Shown here piece after piece: positions 34,761-44,420 of a DNA stretch of 64,000 nt. Location of the stretch: positions 1 to 64,000 of the forward strand of contig NZ_JAAKGO010000003.1 in assembly GCF_011043525.1 (NCBI RefSeq), read 5' to 3'. The stretch is from Sphingobacterium sp. SGG-5 (GTDB taxonomy: Bacteria; Bacteroidota; Bacteroidia; Sphingobacteriales; Sphingobacteriaceae). Position numbers and translations under genes: made by a program. Under the pieces are notes generated by a model, which did no database searches, was not told where the DNA came from, and was given only the letters and a program-made list of their open reading frames with translations. The first letter of the stretch is position 1; each line of letters opens with the position of its first letter.

Positions 34761-37517
34761 ATGAAAAAAAGATATAGAATCAAAGGTTTGTTCCTTGTTT
34801 TGAATAGTATTTGTATGTCGGTATTTGCGCAACAGAGTGAGTACTCTGCTGTAGATTCCGTTGTGAACGTGAATGTTAAAACTGCTGCCACGACGTTTAG
34901 CGAGCTCCTCGTTACAGAACCAGCAGTCCAGGTCATACAGTCGGGGACTGTGGGTAATACGTCGCAGTTAATGATTCGTGGTCTGAATACTATTAATATG
35001 AACGCATCTCCGTTTGTGTACGTAGATGGTATCCCTGTGAGATATAGCCGTTCGCTACCTTCCTTTTTATCTGTTTTTCAGCCATCGCGCTTTAATTTTA
35101 TAAACCCTTATGACATCCGGGAAGTAAAAGTGATTAAAGGAGGAAAGGAACTTTCAGAAATTGGTGGAAGAGGGGCGAATGGGGCGATTTATATCGAAAC
35201 TGATAGGGGTGAACTAGGGGGGACTAAAATTGATTTTTCCGCAAAGTTCGGTGTGGCAAACGGAAATTATGATATCGCACGAATGAACGCTAACCAATTT
35301 AAGAATTATATCGCTAGTTATATGCTGGAGACAGGGAGTACACAGGAGGAGGTTTACCATAACCCAATTTTCGATGCAAACTCCCCATTGTATAATCACG
35401 AGACAGACTGGTTGGATTTAATTACAAGGAATGCAAGGATATCTGATTATCATTTGAAACTGAAAGGTGGAGATGGTGAAACGCGTTATATGTTTAGTGT
35501 AGGTTATAGTGATCGAGAGGGGACTGTCAAAGGATCGGATATGAATCAAGCAAATCTACGTTTCAATATAGATTATAAAGTCTCTCCAACAGTTGAAATA
35601 ACCAATCATCTTGCCTATACGTATGCAAAGGTAAATTATTTTGAACAAGGGTTTAATTACAGTATACATCCGTTGTTCAATGCTGTTGCCAAAGGTCCAT
35701 TTATGAGCCCATTTTTATTCTCCGAATCGGGGGAGATATCTAATCGATTGGCCGATGTAGATGTTTTAGGGAAAAGTAACCCGATTTCATTGGTAGACAA
35801 TATGTATAACAACAATGAGCATAATCGGGTGGATGGAAGTATCGTCGCAAGTTGGTTAATGCAGCCACAAACCTATTTGCGGTCATCGTTTGTGTTTAAT
35901 TACATGAATCTCACGGAAAAGCAGTATCGTCCGGCATATGGAATAGTTCAGGACTTAAACAGAATTCGGCAAAATAGAAAGCGAAACTCCAGTGAGTCTA
36001 CCATTTTGTGGAATACGTGGTTGGAGACAAATGGTGCGCTAGGGAAAATAAATCGGTATTCTGGAAAAGTGGGGTTATCTGTTGAATCATACGAAGAGAA
36101 AGCTGTGTTTGCGCGCAAGATTAATGCGGGTACGGACGATTATGAGACGTTGGAGCAAGGAACATTGGATTCAGCTTCTAACTCGAGGTATAGATCCCGA
36201 TTGGCTACATTCTATATGCGTGGAAATCTGGATCTCCTAAATAAAATAAACATTGGTGCGAATCTGAATATCGAAGGTGCGTCGGGCTTTGGTGGGAAAG
36301 GAACGTGGGAGATTTACCCAGGAATAAACACTGAAATAGACTTATTCGATCGGAGCAGAGATAATCAATTGGCGCTTTATGCCGACTGGGGTAGGACGGG
36401 GAATAATGATCTACGTGGATATTATCACTACAATCTTTATTCTGCCGCTAACTACTACGGCTATGGTGGTGCGTATTTACAAAACATTGCAAATGAATCG
36501 ATCAGACCTGAGATTACAGATGTTTATGATGCAGGTCTTACACTGGGCTTGTTGGAGAGAAGGCTTGAACTTGGTGCAGGCTATTACTATAAACTAACAT
36601 CTAATCTTATCACGCAACGGACCTTGCCTATAGAATTGGGGCTCGACCCACAGTTTGAAAATAATGGAAAAGTGTTGTCACAAGGGATTGAGATGAATTT
36701 AAATGCGAAGCTGATTAATCGGGAAGCCTTATCTTGGTCGCTTTACGGTAGTTTTTCTACGTTGAAAAATAAAATAACCTCGCTTAGAAATGGTGACATT
36801 GTTAGATCCCTAGGGGGAGTAACCACGTTATCTCGCGTGGATGAGCCAGTAGGTGCCTTTTATGGCTATAGGGTGCTTGGTGTATTTGCTTCTGAGGCAG
36901 AGGTAAACCTCCAAAAGTCGGATGGGAGTAACTTCAAGGCGGGAGACTATATTATTGAAGATGTAAACAAGGATTCTAAGATTAATGATCTCGATCGTCA
37001 GGTACTTGGTTCGCCTCTCCCGGATATGTTTGGAAACTTTGGAACCTTCCTGACCTACAAGAATATATCGTTGAATGCGGCATTTACGTATTCGGTAGGA
37101 AACGATATATATAATCGTTTCGATCAGCGTATGCATTTAATGGCTGATTATTCTAACCAATCTCCTGACGTTGCGGGTCGTTATATTTCGGAGGCAAACC
37201 CAGGAACTGGCTTAAGTCGAGCGGCATTAGATGATCCTTCATCAAATGGAACAACATCCGACTTATGGATTGAAGATGGCAGCTATCTGCGGCTCAAGAA
37301 TATATCGGTCAGTTACGATATTCCTCTTCCTTCTAAAATGGCTTTCTTCAGGGGGCTTAATATATATGTAACGGCAGAAAATCTGATGACTTTTACGAAG
37401 TATAGTGGTTTAGACCCCGAGGTTGTAACAACACCGAATCCCATGTTTCGTGGAATTGATTTTGGAGCCTCACCACTTTCTCGATCATATATAGTTGGAT
37501 TGAAGATGTCGTTGTAG
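34761..37517 (+). CDS. short SusC-like TonB-dependent transporter (module 2)
   Basis: A SusC-family outer-membrane transporter of 918 residues. The signal peptide ends near VFAQ (residue 24), and the plug begins almost at once (AATTFSELLVTEPAVQVIQ, then LMIRGLNTINMNASPFVYVDG and GGRGANGAIYIETDRG). The usual carboxypeptidase-like N-terminal domain is absent, which explains why it is about 165 residues shorter than its neighbour of module 1. The barrel and C-terminal strand look complete, so it is not a broken gene. The partner susD follows after 16 nt. Confidence 0.9.
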   Translation: MKKRYRIKGLFLVLNSICMSVFAQQSEYSAVDSVVNVNVKTAATTFSELLVTEPAVQVIQSGTVGNTSQLMIRGLNTINMNASPFVYVDGIPVRYSRSLPSFLSVFQPSRFNFINPYDIREVKVIKGGKELSEIGGRGANGAIYIETDRGELGGTKIDFSAKFGVANGNYDIARMNANQFKNYIASYMLETGSTQEEVYHNPIFDANSPLYNHETDWLDLITRNARISDYHLKLKGGDGETRYMFSVGYSDREGTVKGSDMNQANLRFNIDYKVSPTVEITNHLAYTYAKVNYFEQGFNYSIHPLFNAVAKGPFMSPFLFSESGEISNRLADVDVLGKSNPISLVDNMYNNNEHNRVDGSIVASWLMQPQTYLRSSFVFNYMNLTEKQYRPAYGIVQDLNRIRQNRKRNSSESTILWNTWLETNGALGKINRYSGKVGLSVESYEEKAVFARKINAGTDDYETLEQGTLDSASNSRYRSRLATFYMRGNLDLLNKINIGANLNIEGASGFGGKGTWEIYPGINTEIDLFDRSRDNQLALYADWGRTGNNDLRGYYHYNLYSAANYYGYGGAYLQNIANESIRPEITDVYDAGLTLGLLERRLELGAGYYYKLTSNLITQRTLPIELGLDPQFENNGKVLSQGIEMNLNAKLINREALSWSLYGSFSTLKNKITSLRNGDIVRSLGGVTTLSRVDEPVGAFYGYRVLGVFASEAEVNLQKSDGSNFKAGDYIIEDVNKDSKINDLDRQVLGSPLPDMFGNFGTFLTYKNISLNAAFTYSVGNDIYNRFDQRMHLMADYSNQSPDVAGRYISEANPGTGLSRAALDDPSSNGTTSDLWIEDGSYLRLKNISVSYDIPLPSKMAFFRGLNIYVTAENLMTFTKYSGLDPEVVTTPNPMFRGIDFGASPLSRSYIVGLKMSL

Positions 37518-37533
37518 TTAAATTTTGAAAAAA

Positions 37534-39078
37534 ATGAAGATGAAATCAGTAAAATTAATAATCGCCACCGTATTGCTGAGCACTTGTATCATGTCGTGCT
37601 CGGATTTTTTCGAGATTATTCCAGACAGTTCAATTCAGGAGGATGATTTTTATAAGACGGAGGCAGATTTAAATGCATCGGCAATCGGGATGTACGAATC
37701 TCTTGCAAAAGAAGTTCATAAGTTTTTATTGTGGGGGGATGCCCGAGCGGATTTGGTGACAGCGGGCCAGGCCGAACCTGATCCTTATATCAACGAATTT
37801 GTCGTTAATAATGTCAGTACCAATAACCCTTATACGAGCTATGCCGGTATATACAGCACTATTGCACGGTGTAACCGTCAGATGGAGAAGGTATATGACG
37901 TTCATAAATTGGATAAGAATCTGACGGATAGGGACGCAGGAGCATTTTACGCTGAAGCCTTATTGTTGCGTGCTATTTGCTATTATCAATTGGTGCGGAC
38001 TTTTGATGAGTTTCCCCTCATTACTTCAGACTATGCGGAGAATATACGTTATGTCAGTGCAGCAGGTGATACAATTTCTAAACCTACATTAAGCTTAACT
38101 CCGCAGCAAATTGAAAGTATATTCAGGATGCCGGCAAATAAGCAGGAAGTATGGACGCTTATATTCAAGGATGCGCAGACTGCATTGGGTTTGCTTCCGA
38201 TCAATTACCGATGGAATGGCGGTTCTTCGCTCAGTGCGAAAGAAAGATATGGAAGAGTGTCTCAAGTCCTCGCTGCTTTGTTTGCTGCAGAAGTTGCTTT
38301 ATGGTTGGGGGATTACCAAAGCGCATCGTCCTTTTGTGACCTTCCCATAAGAAATACAGGTTACTCGCTGGGGGTGTCCGGTACCTGGATAAATCAATTT
38401 ACGAGTTCCAGTGCTTCGGATCACTCGATGTTTTTGTTGGGGTACGAGTATGATAGAGGATTTGAAACAAACAGGTTGCAGGAATTTACCTCGTCGGTGC
38501 GAGGCGACGGCGGTAAATATTATTTAAAACCGGTCGCACAAATAGTAGATGACTTATATAAAGATGATTATTCGGATGCTGATGCTGATATAAGGGAACA
38601 GTTCAGCTATAAAGTACTGGATGGTGATACAGTCATTTGGAAATACATCGGACTGGATAATGTTTCCTCTAGGCGGCCGCCTTATCAAAGCGATGCGAGT
38701 TGGCATATCCTGCGCAGTGCAGATGCTTATTTGATAAAAGCGCTGGCAGATTTGAGATTAAATAATTACTCGTCAGCTTTTAACTTTCTTAATCGGGTAA
38801 GGGAGGCCCGGGGCTTGGTAGAGTTGGATAATTTAACGTTTCCTTATACTGATAAAGAATTGATGGAGGACATGATTTTTGCAGAACGTGCGCGCGAGTT
38901 TGCATTCGAAGGAAGACGTTGGTATGATTTGATGCTGCGATCACAAATGAATGGAAGAAATATGCTTGCAGATGTGGTTGCAAAAAAATACCCCTTGTCG
39001 GAAAGAGCGGCTATAAAAGCGCGGTTAGAAAATCAGGACAATTGGTACGTTCCGATTGATCCAAAGTTGTGGCGATAA
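37534..39078 (+). CDS. SusD/RagB-family glycan-binding lipoprotein (module 2)
   Basis: SusD-family surface lipoprotein of 514 residues from the ATG at 37534 (a TTG three codons upstream also opens the frame but is less likely). Lipobox CIMSC near residue 22. The family's helical core is visible: FYAEALLLRAICYYQLVRTF near residue 145 and ERAREFAFEGRRWYDLM near the C-terminus. It pairs with the short SusC directly upstream and is followed after 38 nt by the sialidase-like lipoprotein. Confidence 0.93.
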   Translation: MKMKSVKLIIATVLLSTCIMSCSDFFEIIPDSSIQEDDFYKTEADLNASAIGMYESLAKEVHKFLLWGDARADLVTAGQAEPDPYINEFVVNNVSTNNPYTSYAGIYSTIARCNRQMEKVYDVHKLDKNLTDRDAGAFYAEALLLRAICYYQLVRTFDEFPLITSDYAENIRYVSAAGDTISKPTLSLTPQQIESIFRMPANKQEVWTLIFKDAQTALGLLPINYRWNGGSSLSAKERYGRVSQVLAALFAAEVALWLGDYQSASSFCDLPIRNTGYSLGVSGTWINQFTSSSASDHSMFLLGYEYDRGFETNRLQEFTSSVRGDGGKYYLKPVAQIVDDLYKDDYSDADADIREQFSYKVLDGDTVIWKYIGLDNVSSRRPPYQSDASWHILRSADAYLIKALADLRLNNYSSAFNFLNRVREARGLVELDNLTFPYTDKELMEDMIFAERAREFAFEGRRWYDLMLRSQMNGRNMLADVVAKKYPLSERAAIKARLENQDNWYVPIDPKLWR

Positions 39079-39116
39079 CTTCGACATTGTTTAGAATATA
39101 CTTATTTAATATTAAT

Positions 39117-41018
39117 ATGAAAACGAATAACAATAAACACTGCATCCTTTTTATCGGAATACTGACTTTCCTATTCACGGGTTGTTATCGGGAAGAGCAC
39201 TTTGACTTTCCGGGGCCTTTTCCGGAAGAGCAGCGCGTTCCTGAAACACTTCCGTTTCCATTTGATGTAAATAAACAAGCGGGTGAATGGCTAATCAAGG
39301 ACGGGGTGCCTGATGACAGTAAGGTGTTAATTAAGGGATATACCGACTATGTACCCAAAGGTGATACGCTTTCTTGGATGAGGAAGCCCGGTGTATTGGA
39401 AGAAATCCCCCATTATAATTTTTATCCTTTATCGAATGCAGACCATTTCAACGGCGATAACACAGCCTATCAGAAGAGCCGGATATTTTCAAAATATTTT
39501 ATGCCGATGGGGCCGGGTAAAACCTTTTACCTATATACCAAGATCACGTTGGGTACATTAAATGCAACTGCTGCGGGTATTCCTTTAGGCCTACATACGG
39601 AAACTGGAAACGAGCTCATTTGGGGGCTTGACGGTGGGAACGCGGGACAACCTACATTTTTTGTCAATTATTACGGTACGGTTGTGAATGTGAACCCCAA
39701 TGATGGCTGGCCTACAATAAATGAGGTACTGAGTCCCGGAGTTCCGGCCGAATTAGAAGTTGTGATTGCGGAAGGGATATTTTATTTGAAAGTTAATAAT
39801 ATATTGGTATTCCGATTTAACCTTCTGCCAGGCGAACTATATTATTATACACCGCACATTCGCCCCCACCGTAATTTTATTAAAGTATACGATTTATACA
39901 TCGAAAGCAACGATATGTATAAGCTAAATTATGCCATGCATGAGTATGAACAGGGGTATGCGAAGATTCAGGCGCCTGCGTTGGCAAAAGCTCAAAACGG
40001 AGACTTGTTGCTTTTTGCTGAAGGACGAAAAGATCCTATATCTGCATACGAGCGAGTTGCTCAAAACCTTCAACCTGTTGGCAATACCGATATCGTTATG
40101 AAGCGCTCATCGGATGGAGGCACTACCTGGAGTGACCAGCTACTCGTATTGGCGGGAGATAATAGTAGTTCAACCTATTGCTTTCCTCAGGTGGTAAGTC
40201 TAAGAAGCGGCAAGATTATATTGCATTACACTAAAATTGATGGTGCATTTGACGCTACAAACACCTATGTTTATAATGGAGAATCCCAACAGGTGTTTCA
40301 GATCGAGTCAACAGACAACGGCCAAACCTGGAGTGCTCCTGTAGATATCTCTACCCAGCTGAAAACGGCTGGTACATATATACAAGATGGCTCGGGTTCG
40401 GGAATAGAGTTAAAGTCGACAACGTATAATAACCGACTAATCATGCCACTTTCATATGCCAACAATACAATGAAGGTAGCTTATTCCGATGACGGCGGCC
40501 AAACTTGGAATCTTAGCAGCCAAGTGGGGACCACAAACCTGAGGTATCCTACTGTTGTTGAGCTGACAGACGGGCGGTTAATGCTGATCGCAGGTCACTT
40601 AAATGCTACTCCTAGAAATAGAAGAGCTTATTACAGTACTACCGGCGGCCAAACTTGGGGTGGTATAACCAATCTTACTACCACAGCTCAATCAGGACAA
40701 TTTGGACATCAATATGCTGGAATTGCAGTGAACGGTAACGATGGAGAAATCTTGTTGGTAACGCCAACAGACAGAGAGACAGATCCTGATACGAAGAATA
40801 CTGTTCCTTATCCAACTAATCCGGTTATTTACAAAAGCACGGATAATGGTGCTACTTTCACTTCCTTAGGACTATTGCATACTAAAACGACTTACTTTGG
40901 TTATCAATTGCCGTACGGCTTTATGGATGCGGTGGTATTAGACGATGGTACTGTAGTTATTGCGGGAGAAGGGGGCGCAGAAAGTCCAACGGAAGGAATA
41001 GTGATTTATAAGAAATAA
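39117..41018 (+). CDS. sialidase-like BNR-repeat lipoprotein with altered active site
   Basis: A surface lipoprotein of 633 residues from the ATG at 39117 (a GTG-initiated extension overlaps susD and hides the signal peptide). Lipobox LFTGC near residue 22. An N-terminal beta-rich domain (about 30-260) precedes a six-bladed propeller with Asp boxes SSDGGTTW, STDNGQTW, SDDGGQTW, STTGGQTW and STDNGATF. Sequence order (KIQAPAL, FAEGRKD, GSGIELK, YPTVVELTDGRL) follows sialidases. But the RIP arginine reads Lys, the Glu of the NEP-type motif reads Tyr (RYPTVVEL), and the second triad Arg region reads LMLIAGH. It may bind sialic acid without cleaving it, or use another substrate. Confidence 0.75.
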   Translation: MKTNNNKHCILFIGILTFLFTGCYREEHFDFPGPFPEEQRVPETLPFPFDVNKQAGEWLIKDGVPDDSKVLIKGYTDYVPKGDTLSWMRKPGVLEEIPHYNFYPLSNADHFNGDNTAYQKSRIFSKYFMPMGPGKTFYLYTKITLGTLNATAAGIPLGLHTETGNELIWGLDGGNAGQPTFFVNYYGTVVNVNPNDGWPTINEVLSPGVPAELEVVIAEGIFYLKVNNILVFRFNLLPGELYYYTPHIRPHRNFIKVYDLYIESNDMYKLNYAMHEYEQGYAKIQAPALAKAQNGDLLLFAEGRKDPISAYERVAQNLQPVGNTDIVMKRSSDGGTTWSDQLLVLAGDNSSSTYCFPQVVSLRSGKIILHYTKIDGAFDATNTYVYNGESQQVFQIESTDNGQTWSAPVDISTQLKTAGTYIQDGSGSGIELKSTTYNNRLIMPLSYANNTMKVAYSDDGGQTWNLSSQVGTTNLRYPTVVELTDGRLMLIAGHLNATPRNRRAYYSTTGGQTWGGITNLTTTAQSGQFGHQYAGIAVNGNDGEILLVTPTDRETDPDTKNTVPYPTNPVIYKSTDNGATFTSLGLLHTKTTYFGYQLPYGFMDAVVLDDGTVVIAGEGGAESPTEGIVIYKK

Positions 41019-41039
41019 AAGAGCATTCGTTAAAATAAT

Positions 41040-42980
41040 ATGATAAATAAGATTGTAGTGCTCTTAATGCTTTTGGCGAGTATTGGCTTGGCTTTTACGA
41101 GTGATTCACATCCAGAACGAATCTCCGAAAGCTGGTTCGAGGAGATGTTTCATGTCAACAGCAGGACAGATAGTGTGAGTTGGGTGAGATCTAAGCGTGC
41201 AGAGGCATGGTATGCACTGCGTGATCGTTATAATGATGCCGAATCTTTAATGGAAATGAGCTGGGAAGAGCGGGATAAGATATGGCATATAGCATTGCGG
41301 GAAACTTCGGACAAATACAGTGTTTTAGCGAGGAGATACTGGCAGGCATACTTAGTTTCTTGCAATGAACGGGGAATTAAGCCACTAAAGTTTGATACAG
41401 TTTTAACTAGCCTAAAAGAAGTGCAGGAAGTAAGACAGATTTATTTGGCCTCTCGGAGAGCTGAATATGTCATCCTGACCCCTAAACCGCCGAAAGAGCC
41501 TGAAATAAATAGTGTGGGTGTATACGGGGTGCGGCCTGGAAGTGAAATCATATACAGAGTTGCCGCTACAGGAGAGCGGCCTATGAAATATATTGTGTCG
41601 GATCTGCCGGACGGTTGTACATTTGATGCGAAGCTGGGGGTGATAAGAGGTGCTATCGATAAGGAAGGGGAGTATGACCTCGTTTTAACTGCCCAGAACA
41701 AATACGGAAGATCTGAGAAGCGCGTAACCATAAGGGTGGGGCCGGATATTGCGCTTACACCACCAATGGGTTGGAACAGCTGGAATTCTTTCGCTTGTAA
41801 TGTGACGGCTGCCGATATAAAAAATACTGCAGATCAATTTATAAAAACAGGACTTGCGGACTACGGCTGGACTTACATTAATATAGACGATTGTTGGATG
41901 AAGGTGCCAGACGTGGAGAATATGGGGCCACAGGAGAGGACTTTATTAGAACCGTATTATAAAGCAAATATAGATTTCCGGATTCGAACGAAGAAAGTTC
42001 GATTTAATGAACATGAACTTATCGGAGAAACCCGGGACGTCGATGGAAGTATTTTGTCAAATAAGGATTTCCCGGATATGAAATCGCTAACGGACTACCT
42101 GCATAAATATGGATTCAAGGCTGGATTATATACTTCTCCTGGTCCGCTGACTTGCCAGCGTTACCAAGGTAGCTATAAGCACGAGATTGCAGACGCAAAA
42201 CAATTTGCAAAATGGGGTTTCGACTATCTGAAGTATGACTGGTGTGGATATCGTTCAATTGTTTCTAAGCCTAATCTAGAAGAAGTGCAATATCCATACC
42301 GATTAATGGGGCAGGCATTAAACGATATTGGTAGGGACATTGTTTATAGTCTTTGTCAATATGGAATGAAGGACGTGTGGAAATGGGGAGCTTCCGTTGG
42401 AGGGAACGTATGGCGTACTACGGGCGATATCCGTGACAATTGGGAGAATATGTCACGAATAGGCTTTAACCAAGCCGGTTTAGAATCTTATGCGGGACCT
42501 GGACGTTGGAATGATCCGGATATGTTGGTAGTGGGTTATGTGGGATGGAGTAAAAATTTGCGGCCTACGTATCTTTCACCCAACGAACAATATACACATA
42601 TCTCCTTATGGAGTTTGTTGGCAGCTCCCTTATTAATAGGCTGCGATCTGACGCGGTTGGACGATTTTACATACGGATTGCTTTCTAATCCTGAAGTTAT
42701 TGCAGTAAATCAAGATATTCTTGGTAAACAAGCTTCGAGAATAATTAATAAAAAAAATATTCAGGTATGGGCTAAACCGTTATCAGACGGTTCTATAGCG
42801 GTTGGTGTGTTCAATCTGGGAGAAAACCCTATGGACTATGAGCTGTCACTATCTTCATTACAACTGTCGGGAAAACACACATTGCGTGACCTCTGGAAGC
42901 AAGAAGATGTGGGAAATATCGAGACATCGTTTTCTGTAAGGATAAACAGGCATGGGGTGAAATTATTCAAAATAAAATAA
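41040..42980 (+). CDS. GH27 alpha-galactosidase with N-terminal Ig-like domain
   Basis: A secreted glycoside hydrolase of 646 residues. A signal peptide (about 1-20) is followed by a charged helical region, a putative Ig-like domain (about 150-235, He_PIG type: PDGCTFDAKLGVIRG), and a GH27 catalytic barrel from about residue 238 (LTPPMGWNSWNSF). FDYLKYDWCGY carries the nucleophile D400, and GRWNDPDML (488-496) the acid/base Asp. A C-terminal beta domain closes it. GH27 enzymes remove terminal alpha-galactose (or alpha-N-acetylgalactosamine). In this locus it would trim the glycan before or alongside desialylation. The sialate O-acetylesterase gene starts 6 nt downstream. Confidence 0.9.
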   Translation: MINKIVVLLMLLASIGLAFTSDSHPERISESWFEEMFHVNSRTDSVSWVRSKRAEAWYALRDRYNDAESLMEMSWEERDKIWHIALRETSDKYSVLARRYWQAYLVSCNERGIKPLKFDTVLTSLKEVQEVRQIYLASRRAEYVILTPKPPKEPEINSVGVYGVRPGSEIIYRVAATGERPMKYIVSDLPDGCTFDAKLGVIRGAIDKEGEYDLVLTAQNKYGRSEKRVTIRVGPDIALTPPMGWNSWNSFACNVTAADIKNTADQFIKTGLADYGWTYINIDDCWMKVPDVENMGPQERTLLEPYYKANIDFRIRTKKVRFNEHELIGETRDVDGSILSNKDFPDMKSLTDYLHKYGFKAGLYTSPGPLTCQRYQGSYKHEIADAKQFAKWGFDYLKYDWCGYRSIVSKPNLEEVQYPYRLMGQALNDIGRDIVYSLCQYGMKDVWKWGASVGGNVWRTTGDIRDNWENMSRIGFNQAGLESYAGPGRWNDPDMLVVGYVGWSKNLRPTYLSPNEQYTHISLWSLLAAPLLIGCDLTRLDDFTYGLLSNPEVIAVNQDILGKQASRIINKKNIQVWAKPLSDGSIAVGVFNLGENPMDYELSLSSLQLSGKHTLRDLWKQEDVGNIETSFSVRINRHGVKLFKIK

Positions 42981-42986
42981 TACAAT

Positions 42987-44411
42987 ATGTTAATACTAAA
43001 AAAATATCTGCTTTTATTACTTGTAAATCTGATTATCTCTAATGCATTCGCTAAGATATCACTGCCGTCCATATTCAGTGACAATATGGTGTTGCAACAG
43101 AATTCAACTGTTTCAATATGGGGTAAAGCGAAAGTGAATGTTAAGGTTACTGTACGCACTTCCTGGAATAACCAGAACTATACAACAATGTCTGATTCTA
43201 ATGGATCATGGAAGTTATCTGTCGTATCGACAAAGGCTGGAGGGCCTTATCAAGTTAAAATTAGTGATGGAGAAGAAATTACGTTGAATAATGTGCTGTT
43301 AGGCGAGGTATGGGTATGTTCCGGGCAGTCTAATATGGAGATGCCGGTTAAAGGATTTCGTAACCAACCAACACTTAACGCTGCGGACATTTTGTTAGAT
43401 GCGGATAATTCTCACATACGTCTCATAAAATATGACAAAGAACTTTCAAGAACCCTACGATATGATGGAAAGTCAACTTCATGGCAAGTTTCTGACGCGC
43501 AAAGCGCAAGAGAATTCAGTGCTGTAGGTTACCAGTTTGCACAAGAACTTCAGCGTAAGTTAAAAGTTCCAATAGGAATGATTATGTCGACTTGGGGTGG
43601 TACAAAAGTTGAAGCATGGATGCCGGAAAATGCGCTTAGATCGTTCTCTGGAGTTAAAGTCTCGAACCCTGCCGACACAGCAAAAATTACTAAAAATGAT
43701 CCATCTGTCCTATACAATGCTATGATAAATCCATTTCTTGGTTATGGAATTCAGGGAGTTCTCTGGTATCAGGGAGAGGCAAATCGTTCCAATTATGAAC
43801 AGTATGACGAGTTGATGGAGACGATGGTTAAAAGTTGGCGGAAAGCGTGGAACATCGGGGAATGGCCTTTTTATTATGTTCAAATTGCTCCATTTAAATA
43901 CGATGGCACCCATGAATCAGCATTTCTAAGAGAAGCCCAATCAAATGCAAGTACCCAAATTTCGAATGCAGGGATGGTCGTGAGTATGGATGTTGGCGCC
44001 AAGAATTATATTCATCCGCCCGATAAGACCGTGATAAGTAAGCGGCTGCTGTATTGGGCGTTGGCGAATGTATATGGGATGAAAGGCTTGGCGTTTGCAA
44101 GTCCGGCATACAAATCTCATAAAATAGACAACGATCGTGTAACCATTTTTTTCTCTCATGCTGAGAACGGACTCACCTCTTTCGGAAAGAGCCTGAAAGC
44201 ATTTGAAATTGCAGGAGAGGACAAAGTATTCCACCCGGCGGAAGCCAAAATCACCGCGAAAGGGGTTGTTGTCCATAGCAAAGATGTGAAAAATCCCATC
44301 GCGGTACGCTATGCATTCAAAGACTGGGTTGTAGGAGATTTGTTTAATACTGAGGGATTACCTGCTTCTTCATTTAGGACAGACCATTGGTCGTTTAAGG
44401 GACGGGATTAG
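42987..44411 (+). CDS. sialate O-acetylesterase family protein
   Basis: A secreted SGNH-type esterase of 474 residues with a signal peptide ending near NAFA (residue 22) and a beta-domain (FSDNMVLQQNSTVSIWGKA). The catalytic part carries VCSGQSNMEMP with nucleophile S115 and the family motif GVLWYQGEAN (about 255-264). The family removes O-acetyl groups from sialic acids and from xylose-type sugars. With a sialidase and N-acetylneuraminate lyase encoded nearby, 9-O-acetyl-sialate is the likely target, since such groups block many sialidases. It is embedded in the operon with very short gaps on both sides. Confidence 0.88.
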   Translation: MLILKKYLLLLLVNLIISNAFAKISLPSIFSDNMVLQQNSTVSIWGKAKVNVKVTVRTSWNNQNYTTMSDSNGSWKLSVVSTKAGGPYQVKISDGEEITLNNVLLGEVWVCSGQSNMEMPVKGFRNQPTLNAADILLDADNSHIRLIKYDKELSRTLRYDGKSTSWQVSDAQSAREFSAVGYQFAQELQRKLKVPIGMIMSTWGGTKVEAWMPENALRSFSGVKVSNPADTAKITKNDPSVLYNAMINPFLGYGIQGVLWYQGEANRSNYEQYDELMETMVKSWRKAWNIGEWPFYYVQIAPFKYDGTHESAFLREAQSNASTQISNAGMVVSMDVGAKNYIHPPDKTVISKRLLYWALANVYGMKGLAFASPAYKSHKIDNDRVTIFFSHAENGLTSFGKSLKAFEIAGEDKVFHPAEAKITAKGVVVHSKDVKNPIAVRYAFKDWVVGDLFNTEGLPASSFRTDHWSFKGRD

Positions 44412-44420
44412 ATATTGGAA

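Noticed and set aside
40110..40880. Repeated DxGxTW-like stretches considered as a DNA tandem repeat
   Set aside because: They are protein Asp boxes spaced by propeller blades, with no DNA-level repeat.
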